Source: Globobulimina sp. (taxonomy: Eukaryota > Foraminifera > Rotaliida). Taken from it: 7,168 nt of DNA. The stretch covers positions 1 to 7,168 of the forward strand of contig PIVH01000187.1 in assembly GCA_003354225.1 (NCBI GenBank), given 5' to 3'. The position numbers were made by a program, and so were the translations under genes. The notes under the pieces are model-generated. The model saw only the letters and a program-made list of their open reading frames with translations, was not told the origin of the DNA and ran no database searches. Positions 1 to 7,168 of this stretch are shown here, piece after piece (position 1 is the stretch's first letter; the number at the start of each line of letters is the position of its first letter).

Positions 1-284
1 GTCAACAATCAAATGGAAAATGTAAGAAGGATAAAAATAAAAAGGAATCTATTAATTTGTCATCATATGCATCTAAAAATGATAAGAATAAATACAATTA
101 TTTTATGGAATTAGGGATTGTGTCATTTGTATTAGTTATAATATACAATTTAATATCATGTTGCTATGTGAATAGATCACATCAAGTGAATGGAAAAGAA
201 TATCAACACATACTTATTACAACGGATATGTCGGATGTATCAGATTCTGAAAACATTAATTCTGTCATTGACCACATTATATAA
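1..284 (+). CDS. C-terminal part of an unrecognised single-helix membrane protein (5' end outside window)
   Basis: The frame is open from the window edge (first whole codon at position 3) to a TAA at 282-284, so this is the last ~93 residues of a longer protein. The only in-track start is a TTG, and nothing suggests that translation begins here. The visible part has a Lys/Asn-rich hydrophilic stretch (two clusters of KDKNKK/KNDKNK type), then one hydrophobic segment of about 20 residues (ELGIVSFVLVIIYNL...), then a polar tail of about 40 residues. The tail has an NRS sequon just after the helix and an acidic Asp/Ser run (TDMSDVSDSEN). I do not recognise the family. The basic side before the helix hints that the N-terminal side is cytosolic, but this is inference. 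It converges tail-to-tail with the GPI transferase gene. An intron upstream of the window cannot be excluded. Confidence 0.6.
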   Translation, partial: QQSNGKCKKDKNKKESINLSSYASKNDKNKYNYFMELGIVSFVLVIIYNLISCCYVNRSHQVNGKEYQHILITTDMSDVSDSENINSVIDHII

Positions 285-492
285 TTAATGATTACATTTA
301 ATTTTTTTGAATTTTTTCTTCTCAATGTTTTTCTAATGATTTATTAATACTTCTTATAGTTATATTTAATTAATTTTATATTTACTTTTTTCAAAAACAT
401 TGTATAAATTACATCAAAAACATATGTTGTTTAGAAATTCATATGCAAAAGAATAGTGATATTTATATTAAATAAAACTAAAAACATGAACT
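285..492. other. Intergenic spacer between convergent genes
   Basis: Very AT-rich, with runs of T and A and no plausible coding frame. It must carry the 3' ends of both convergent transcripts. An AATAAA lies at 471-476 on the plus strand (for the 1-284 gene) and another at 340-345 on the minus strand (for the GPI transferase gene). If both were used, the two transcripts would overlap. Such hexamers are expected by chance at this base composition, so the poly(A) reading is weak. Confidence 0.4.
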
Positions 493-3400
493 TTATACAA
501 GTTTTAATGACGACTGCTTTGTCAGGTTTATCAATATAAAGCAAGTCAACATAACGCAGACAGCGCATAAAATGTCAATAATCAAAATGTGAACTATATC
601 AAAAATTATTTTTGGTGCAAATATATCCCAAACTAATAAATGTCGGCGATGCATGAAACAATTACACATTGAACATAATACAAACATTGTTGAAAATGTA
701 ATTGAAATATAAACATATTTGCAAATATTATATTTTATTGAATCGACAATATATTTCAAATCCATTGCATTATCATAAAAATATAATCGAGTCATAATTA
801 ATATGGCAATAATTAAGAATGAGAATAAATGTCCAGTTATCTGGTGCAAAATTGTTAATATTAATGCTCGAATAAAAATATAATTAAACGCTCCAATATA
901 TGCAGCTTTCACTGAAATTTGCGAAAACATACATCGATGGCCACTCACAAAAAATAAATATTGATGTAATAACCAACCAATCCATATTTCATAATTATTA
1001 ATAACAATTAAATGTTGATTGATAATCATTGATGATTTCGTTAAAAAATATAAAAAAATTAAAATATAAATTATAATAAAATGACTGTTTGCGCCTAATA
1101 TTAAACACAATGAGGGATTAATAATTATTAACAATTCAATCAATAAAATCATAATATACCCAATAACTCCTTTTATTTTATAAGTGAATGCTTTTGATGA
1201 TATCCTTCTGATTTGAATGTACCATAAAATACATTGTATCACAAATAGTGACCATATAAATGTTGGAAATAACCATAAAAATAAATAAATATTATTAGTA
1301 TTTTGTGCGCTTAAATATTCTCCATCTCCTATAATAATCCAGTAAATCAATAATAATATTTCTGAAATAAACGATAAAATGCATTGGGTCAAATTAAGCA
1401 CATTCATCAATTTCAGTGTATAATATAAATAAAACAAAACCAATGGAACAATAAATGTTGGCATTATCACCGTAAAATATGACCACATTTCAATCATCCA
1501 ATATTTTCTATCAATACTTTTCGAAGATAACCAAGCGTCTTTATTCAAAAATATATTCAAAATATATCTTTTTAAAACAATACATATTACACATTACATA
1601 CAGTCCGGTTCCATATCTTTTAAGTCTGAAATTCCCATCCATCGAATACACAAAATAATAGGAATTATATATACCATGGAATGTCTGTATACATTTTAAA
1701 CATAAATGTTCAATATTTTAATAATATTTACGATTAAACAAAAACAAACCTAACTCTTTTGATTGACAATTGATTAATGTCGTTATGCTGACGAAAGCTG
1801 CTCACAACAATCATTACAAAAGTCACAATAATTAAGAATAGCACTAACTGTGGTTCATATTTTATATATGTGTCGGTAAATAATCCCTGGAAATACATAA
1901 ACACCAATACGCATAATACAATTGAATCAAATCTATTCATCGTATTAATCCAATCAACATTACAGCTCATATATTGAACACATAATGTCAACACAAAATT
2001 GCAACCAATACTTTGCAACAATATTTGGAAAGAGATAAATATATCACTTAACGCATAATCGTTATAACAAAAATATTTAATATAACAAAAACTCAATACA
2101 AATATTGTAATATCAAAAGGTGCATTGCTTTTACTCCATATAATTAAAGTAATATCACATTCTTTAACAGAATGACTGGAATTCATATCAATACTCATTG
2201 AAATTAAACCAATCACACCAAATAAACCAATAATAACTGCAATTGACATCATATGTAAATTAAACTTTGTCCATTTCCTTAGGCATAAACTATATGCATC
2301 AGTCAAAAATATTTGAAATTTGTTGACCACAGTTTGGATATTATTTATTTCTATATCTTTAGTTTGCAGTTCATTCAAATCATGAATGGCATCCATTAAT
2401 TGTTGATATAAATCATTTAATTCTTTATCTGAGAAAGTATCCGAATTTGCATTATGATTATATGCATATAAATATTGATAAACTTGAAATGCGTTCAATG
2501 ACATTGCTTTTAGCAAATCTTTCCATGAATTTAATAACGCATTCATATCAACTTTGTTTTGTTTGTGCAATGTTTCCAAATAAAACTCAGGAATAATAGC
2601 ACCAATATTTTCAAATGGAATTGGAACGCCCATTAATAAGCATATGGTTGGAACAATATTAATTTGTGTTACTTGGCGATACGTATTCTGATCAGTTGTG
2701 AATGGATAATATGGATATAAATACTTTGTGGAATACATAAACAACGCAGCATTTGTTTCGTCCGTTGTAGCCCCGCCATGGTCACCGGTTGATGTCATAC
2801 CGTGATCACCAAATATCAATAATAAAATATCTTCATTTTTATTCTTATCTTTATACTGTTGAATCCATAGCGTTACATTGTTGATAATCTCATTCATTTC
2901 ATGCAACTTTTCTTGCATTTTTGGGTGGTTCATATAATATCTATGTCCAACATGGTCCACCCCTAAAAAATGAGAAATTAATACATTCCATTTTGTCAAT
3001 TTATTGCTATCATATAAGGATTCATACAAATGTTTTTTGCATCCATTATCAACGGTGTATAAATCATAAACATCAAATGAAGGATAGGGATAATTTTCAG
3101 CTTGGAAATATAAGTTATAATCGAATAAATTATTCCATGTATCATCGCCCATAAAGGATATATTGTAATTGCCATTAATTTTTAATTGATACAATACATT
3201 ATCAATTACAATCTGTGAGGAGGTAAAACTATTCCGTACGTCTAAAAATGTGGGCAAAGTGCCAGTTGTAAAGCCTTTAATTCTTTGTGCTGTCACAGTT
3301 GGTGGATCTGATATAAATTTAAATAATTTGCTATGACGGAATGATGCGTTGTTTAACAATAAATTATTTATTGATGATAAATGATGCGAATAGTAAGTTA

Positions 3401-3743
3401 CTTTTGCGTTTTTATCAAATAATGGCGATACAAAATCAAATTTTAATGCATCGATAATTAATATAATAATTTTATCATATTTTTGTTCCGTCCAACATTT
3501 TCTTTTATGTTCCTTTGCACTGTTGTCAATATCTAAAGATTTGAAGATTTGGTTATAATTAATTTTAATGCTGTAAGGGTTACTATCATTTTCTCGATTC
3601 ATTTGTAACGGATATGTATCGCATTCAGAATTGATTAATAGTTCCGTTTTAGATAAAAAAAATCCTGAAATAAATAAAAATGACATTGTTAAATGAACGA
3701 CAAACATTCCAAATAGAAACCATAAGGTACCACAAAGGACCAT
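493..3743 (-). CDS. PIGO: GPI ethanolamine-phosphate transferase 3 (PIG-O/Gpi13), three exons
   Basis: Predicted ER-membrane enzyme that adds phosphoethanolamine to the third mannose of the GPI anchor precursor, the phosphate later linked to the protein. Exons are 3743-1750, 1684-1602 and 1538-493; splicing gives about 1040 residues, close to the ~1000-1090 usual for the family. The start is the ATG at 3743; an upstream TAA closes the frame, and the TTG six codons earlier is not needed. Helix 1 (about 3-30) ends in a GFFLSKTEL motif typical of PIG-O. The lumenal alkaline-phosphatase-like domain shows DALKFDF (98-104), the TTGTLPTF nucleophile region (159-166), GVDHVGH (261-267) and FGDHGM...DHGG (311-324), the expected metal-site residues. 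About 15 membrane helices follow from ~490. Exon 2 encodes the R-x-x-G-[IL]-x-D...E-P stretch between helices. Exon 3 has FVSGHRC (888-894) and RRHLLVWDIFAPK (991-1003), both PIG-O hallmarks. Family assignment is firm; exact splice sites are inferred. Confidence 0.93.
1539..1601 (-). other. Intron 2 of the PIG-O gene (63 bases)
   Basis: Donor T|GTATGT, close to the general eukaryotic consensus, and acceptor GAATAAAG|ACGC. The join is phase 1 (t|ac gives Tyr693) and runs directly into the exon 3 frame. Length is a multiple of three, but an in-frame TAA follows the donor, so retention would truncate the protein. It has 10 G/C of 63. An alternative 30-base intron (donor GTAATG at 1597, acceptor AAAAAG) also keeps frame and would retain a Cys before the next helix; I prefer the 63-base version for its donor and its match in length to the other introns. 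Confidence 0.65.
1685..1749 (-). other. Intron 1 of the PIG-O gene (65 bases)
   Basis: Donor AG|GTTTGT and acceptor TATACAG|ACAT. The exon 1 frame runs into TAA inside the intron, and exon 2 is closed upstream by another TAA. Joining at these sites is phase 2 (ag|a gives Arg665) and restores one frame into the conserved exon 2. Its base composition is 11 G/C of 65, poorer than the flanking exons. Confidence 0.78.
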
Positions 3744-3947
3744 TATCACCAAAGAAAACAATTAAAGTACGTACGGGAAATAATAGGACCTAAATACGCA
3801 AGTTTTTCGATATTAGGGCTCTCCTCCGATAAGTACTGATTCTAGAAACCCTTACAACATTAGTCTGCACTATTTTGTCCGCACCAATCAGATCTCATTA
3901 TGAAGTGCAGTCGTTTGACTCATGAGCAGTTTGTATCAACACTTGAC
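3744..3947. other. Spacer upstream of PIG-O and downstream of the TLDc gene
   Basis: About 200 bases, visibly richer in G and C than the other spacers, with no open frame of note and no tRNA-like fold that I can see. It should hold the PIG-O promoter and the 3' end of the TLDc transcript. No recognisable promoter element stands out. Confidence 0.35.
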
Positions 3948-4664
3948 TTATTGTCCGTTTGTTTTCAATTGAAAGACTTCAACAGATTCAACACCGAAAT
4001 TACCGGTTGTTAAATAGTGATCATATGGATATGTCTCATAATTGGATTGCAGTTTCCTGTTTTGCCATCATGAAGGATATAAAAAGCACAATTACCGCCA
4101 AATATGCAATAATAATTGTGCTTTTTATATAAGGCTGCACCACGACCTTTTAAACGATTGAATATTGCCGCTGGAAAGTTTTTGTTTGATCGAGCAGAGA
4201 AAATAAATGCGTCATCGTCTTGTTGTGAATACGATTTATTATTTCTCCATCCTAAACATGTATAGCCGCCAAATACATTCCCTTCAGTTGATTCTATAAA
4301 ACATAATATATTTGCTTCATTGTGGCATTTTTGTTTAAACACTTTCTCTCCGATTCCATCTTTCTTTGATGAATATATCAACGCATACTCAAAAGCACCA
4401 ATATTTTTAAATTTATTATTTTCTTCAAATAATGATACTAAGATATCACATTCATTCTGTGTTAGTATCGATGAATCAAACACGTACTGCATAATAGAAC
4501 AGCAAAATTGTAGATTGTATCAGTTTTGGAATCTGATAATACGACACATGTTGTTGTGCAAATGGTAATAAATCCTTCTGACATTCGCGGATATAGCCAA
4601 ATACAGTGTCTTTATACAATTGTCGAATGGCCTTTATTTTCTCAAAGGAGACATTATTAGACAT
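3948..4664 (-). CDS. TLDc-domain protein, reading frame broken twice
   Basis: TLDc domains occur in eukaryotic proteins linked to oxidative-stress resistance and V-ATPase binding, and in many protist proteins of unknown role. The ATG at 4664 opens frame A, giving about 60 residues with FGYIRE (22-27) and an IPKLI...LLFYY segment, ending at TGA 4478-4476. The TLDc core is in the +1 frame (about 4490-4045): FDSSIL, KVFKQKC, NVFGGYT, DDDAFIFSAR and IFGGN, all in family order. That frame would run out at 4010, but the conserved TLDc end (YETYPYDHYLTTG, then VEVFQLK) lies back in frame A and stops at TAA 3950-3948. The shifts are +1 near 4480 and -1 near 4045, so the whole span is 239 codons in one net frame. 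Causes could be read errors in short base runs, recent decay, or frameshifting. An intron explanation fits poorly because it deletes conserved residues. The domain call is firm; gene intactness is unresolved. Confidence 0.8.
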
Positions 4665-4778
4665 AATGTGTTTTACAAAATTATGAACGTTTGAAGTAAA
4701 CGACTAATAATCGACTGTTCATCAAGATATCTGACTTTATCAAATAACAAAACAATTGATTTAATTTTACAACTCCGT

Positions 4779-6180
4779 TTATGTAAGTAAACGCGAACGG
4801 GACGTATATATAAAACTATCCAGTGATTGCCGATTGTAATAGGTATAATTTGTATTCTTCCAGGAGTTATCTGCGCTGTCCCTAGATTTAGATTCCGTAG
4901 CAAATGACCATCTTAATTCCGCCGCAAACGGACTAAGTGAGCCACGCAATTTCCTCTCATTATATTTAATATCCACTTGTTTCATTATTTGAGTGTTTAT
5001 CCAATATGTGCAGACACAGCAACATCTGTTATAAATGAATTTGTTTGATGGCATCAATAAACAATTACAAAATGCTTCTATCCACACAAAAACGTACAAA
5101 ACAATATCCATAAACAATTTATATTCATTTTTGGTGCCGTTGCTGAAGTATACGATCTCATCCCATATCAATATAAATCTCAAACAATATATCAAAACGC
5201 AGGCAAACATAGCAATGCCTACAAGTTTATACATAAACATTTTCTTTATAGCAGTCTCCAATTTATCCTTTGTAAATCTGTTTAGTGTGTGTCCATGAAA
5301 GGTCTGCTTGGCAGAGACAGTGCTCATTGATAAAGAAAATAAGCCACTTAATAGACTGCCTCGAGATCCACTTGTTTCTTTGCGGAATGTATGAAAAATA
5401 TACATACCACATAGCTGTTCGATATCTATAGGAATGAACACAGAAAACTTATGTTCTCTGATCCAGCCTGCTACCAATAACTCAATCTGTGCACGTCAAA
5501 GAAATATAATATAATATTATTAATAGTATTAATATTATATATGAGACCTGATTGTTTTTTAAGGAATCTGTATATTGGTCTTCTTTTCTTTTATCTGTCA
5601 CAATGTCATCGATATAATGGTCCAGAAGTAATCCCAATTTGCGAATTGGTTTAAGATATAATTTGTAAGTGAGATAGGCAAATAATAATACAATGAAGAC
5701 ACATAATGCAACAACAATATATTTGCTCGTAGGGTTTGGAAAATCAACTCGCCTGCAAACGTACAATGTCATTAATGTTATATAAAAAATTGCCAATGCA
5801 ACATTTAATGCAGTGTTGGGAATATAATATCGATCGTATCGCATCGTAGATGCCATTTGTAAACTTAATGCAGAAATGATTAAGAAACTCCATGAAATAT
5901 AATCAGATGAAAGATTGAAGGTAATTTCGGAAGGCAATGCCGTATCGGAATATACATTGACTACGTTTAATGACAGTGATGATAAATAAAATAAAGCCAC
6001 GGCTACGTGAATTGCAAAATAACATGTTTGCTTTTTAGAATATCGTTGTGTCCTCAATAATTCTAATGGCCGACGTTTACATGTTGCATAGATAGACAGT
6101 AGCAATATGATAATACAAGGAATAAATAATGAAACAATCAATGGAAGCATCTGTAAGCCTGTTGGATCTGCCGACGACAT
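4779..6180 (-). CDS. Predicted seven-helix GPCR-like protein with enlarged third cytoplasmic loop, two exons
   Basis: Exons 6180-5548 and 5486-4779 join to about 446 residues from a true ATG. Hydrophobic segments lie at about 13-33, 52-76, 95-113, 122-141, 153-175, 297-320 and 334-356. Several details fit a receptor with N-terminus outside. RYDRYY follows helix 3 (DRY at 116-118), on the cytoplasmic side. The only clear sequons, NLS (89) and NGT (327), fall in predicted outside loops 1 and 3. A Cys cluster (CCCVC, 366-370) follows helix 7, as in palmitoylated receptor tails. The tail of about 75 residues is polar and Ser-rich. The third inner loop is long (~178-296) and holds a G-W-I-R-E...I-P-I-D-I segment (218-233) resembling the neighbour's N-terminus, followed by Ser/Gly-rich sequence. 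Without splicing, the gene reads as two abutting frames. I recognise no named receptor family; ligand and G-protein coupling are unknown. A non-receptor seven-helix protein remains possible. Confidence 0.72.
5487..5547 (-). other. Intron of the seven-helix protein gene (61 bases)
   Basis: Donor CAG|GTCTCA and acceptor GTGCACAG|ATT, with TTTGAC a plausible branch site shortly before the acceptor. Splicing is phase 0, after Gln211, and joins the five-helix first frame to the two-helix second frame. It has 12 G/C of 61. The second open frame has no ATG at its start (only a TTG), which supports splicing over two separate genes. Confidence 0.75.
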
Positions 6181-6598
6181 TGTTTAAATGTTAAAGTGTT
6201 TACCGATGCCAGTGCTAGTAAAAAGGTAACCCCCGTATACCATTATCACGGTTCACGTTTGTATATCTGAAATTCTGAATATCGATTATGGCAAAGATAG
6301 TGGAAAAAAATTGCAATTGTTCAAATTACGGTATAGATACAGCTTTAACTTTGCGATCATATGTAAATATTATATTTAATAGATAAACGGATGAGATCGT
6401 GGGAATCCTGAAGTAAATGAATCCATTGTTTTGTAATCAATGATCAATCTGATTCAACAGTTCAATTTAAAAGATATAATTGTCTTTGCTATACCATTTA
6501 TGGGCTACAAAGTGAAAGCTTGTCAATGACTGAATGGTAAAATCAGACAAAAGCCATATTGAAAGTGATCATTAAAAAAATACAATTTAGATATAAAG
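6181..6598. other. Intergenic region between kinesin and seven-helix genes
   Basis: About 420 bases with no credible reading frame on either strand, no tRNA-like promoter boxes and no long repeats. It should carry the 3' end of the kinesin transcript and the promoter and 5' leader of the seven-helix gene. I see no other structure in it. Confidence 0.4.
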
Positions 6599-7168
6599 TC
6601 AGTAATAACTATTCGTTTTAGCAGTGCTAGTACCGATTTGACATTGATTTACCTTACCCGCAAATCTTAAACTACATAGCGATTCATTTAACTTTTCCTT
6701 TTCTGGACATAGATTAACAAACATCAATGTTTTACAATCTCCTCCAAAATAATTCATCAATAAATAAGTTAATTTGCTATTTCTATATGGAATATGTGTT
6801 CGATGCTTTTTATTTTTCGACGACAGAGCAGCAATAACATCACCTAAACACGACAAAGATTTATTAATATTTTGGGTTTCTTTTAATTGCATTCCAATCA
6901 CATTCGATTTCTTTAATCTCTCAGATCCGGCCAAATCAATCAAATTTAAGACACCAAATGTTGATTGTTTGGTAATTTTATTATGTCCATTTAAAAATAG
7001 TTGAAACACGCTGTGGCTTCGCGATGATTGGTTATTACACTCTGTTCTACCAACACTACGATTTGATGATGCCAATGATAATAATTTGTATACATCAAAA
7101 GGTGTTAAAACTTCAATTTCACGCAAACCCCGAACATAAACCTCCTCTTTTTTACTATTTCTATTTCG
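6599..7168 (-). CDS. C-terminal part of a kinesin motor domain, probably kinesin-14 (5' end outside window)
   Basis: Microtubule motor ATPase. The frame is open to the window edge, so 189 residues of the motor's second half are visible. It begins KKEEVYVRGL, a typical loop before helix 3. Then come switch I NNQSSRSHS (residues ~45-53 of the visible part), switch II DLAGSE (~78-83), the helix 4 signature LKETQNINKSLSCLGDVI and HIPYRNSKLTYLL, the microtubule-binding region. The protein ends ~12 residues after the final SLRFAGKVNQCQIG motif, with a TGA at 6601-6599. A motor at the extreme C-terminus and the KVN-x-C-x-IG ending are features of kinesin-14 (Ncd/Kar3/KIFC), minus-end-directed motors of spindle and cytoplasm. 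The P-loop and any coiled-coil stalk lie beyond the window, so the subfamily rests on the end of the protein. No intron is visible in this part. Confidence 0.93.
   Translation of the reverse strand, partial: RNRNSKKEEVYVRGLREIEVLTPFDVYKLLSLASSNRSVGRTECNNQSSRSHSVFQLFLNGHNKITKQSTFGVLNLIDLAGSERLKKSNVIGMQLKETQNINKSLSCLGDVIAALSSKNKKHRTHIPYRNSKLTYLLMNYFGGDCKTLMFVNLCPEKEKLNESLCSLRFAGKVNQCQIGTSTAKTNSYY

Noticed and set aside
2921-3154. Plus-strand open frame opposite the PIG-O catalytic domain
   Set aside because: It is antisense to strongly conserved coding sequence and has no recognisable protein features.
4457-4487. A 31-base intron, GTACGT to TACTAACACAG, that would also repair the first TLDc frame break
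   Set aside because: The branch-like TACTAAC next to ACAG is striking, but the intron would delete FDSSILTQ, the conserved start of the TLDc domain, and is half the length of the supported introns.
4487-4547. A 61-base GT-AG intron (donor GTGTCG, acceptor TTATGCAG) that would repair the first TLDc frame break
   Set aside because: Length fits the other introns, but it has 20 G/C of 61, exon-like, a poor donor, and it would remove the IPKLI...FYY segment that resembles the neighbour's module. Kept only as an alternative; it also does not explain the second break.
4320-4568. Plus-strand open frame opposite the TLDc gene
   Set aside because: Antisense to the conserved TLDc core; no independent support.
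4673-4903. Minus-strand frame of 76 codons with a GNHWIVLYI stretch resembling the His-Trp motif of Ulp1-type proteases
   Set aside because: It starts at TTG with a TAA just upstream, overlaps the tail of the seven-helix gene in another frame, and lacks the Asp and Cys regions of such a protease at a sensible distance. Most likely a chance match.
5035-5298. Plus-strand open frame opposite the seven-helix gene
   Set aside because: Antisense shadow of helices 6 and 7; no independent support.
6209-6632. Repeated word CAGTGCTAGTA near 6209 and 6622
   Set aside because: An 11-base match is expected by chance in a window of this size, and no longer repeat surrounds it.
6774-7004. Plus-strand open frame opposite the kinesin motor
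   Set aside because: Antisense to conserved switch II and helix 4 codons; no independent support.

Overview
This window looks like nuclear DNA from a unicellular eukaryote with a compact, AT-rich genome. Three short introns of 61-65 bases with GT-AG ends interrupt conserved reading frames. Gene content is eukaryotic: a GPI-anchor enzyme of the endoplasmic reticulum, a kinesin motor, a TLDc-domain protein and a receptor-like seven-helix membrane protein. TAA and TGA both serve as stops, so the standard code fits. The lineage cannot be fixed from this window; a protist (perhaps rhizarian or another AT-rich group) is a weak guess. There are no bacterial, viral, transposon or CRISPR features.

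Layout. Positions 1-284 (+) hold the C-terminal end of an unrecognised one-helix membrane protein. It faces convergently a four-gene run, all on the minus strand. Positions 493-3743 hold a complete three-exon gene for GPI ethanolamine-phosphate transferase 3 (PIG-O/Gpi13). It appears as two separate open frames unless spliced; removing introns of 65 and 63 bases gives one protein of about 1040 residues. Positions 3948-4664 hold a small TLDc-domain gene whose frame is broken twice by opposite one-base shifts. Positions 4779-6180 hold a two-exon gene for a predicted GPCR-like protein of about 446 residues, with a DRY motif after helix 3 and a long third cytoplasmic loop. Positions 6599-7168 hold the end of a kinesin-14-type motor gene that runs off the window.

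The genes do not form an obvious pathway; they look like closely packed, unrelated housekeeping and signalling genes. The most interesting link is between two neighbours. The third cytoplasmic loop of the seven-helix protein and the N-terminus of the TLDc protein share a G-[YW]-I-R-E ... I-P-x-x-I ... aromatic pattern. In the seven-helix gene this module begins exactly at the intron boundary. This suggests a small mobile or widely reused protein module, which I cannot name with confidence.
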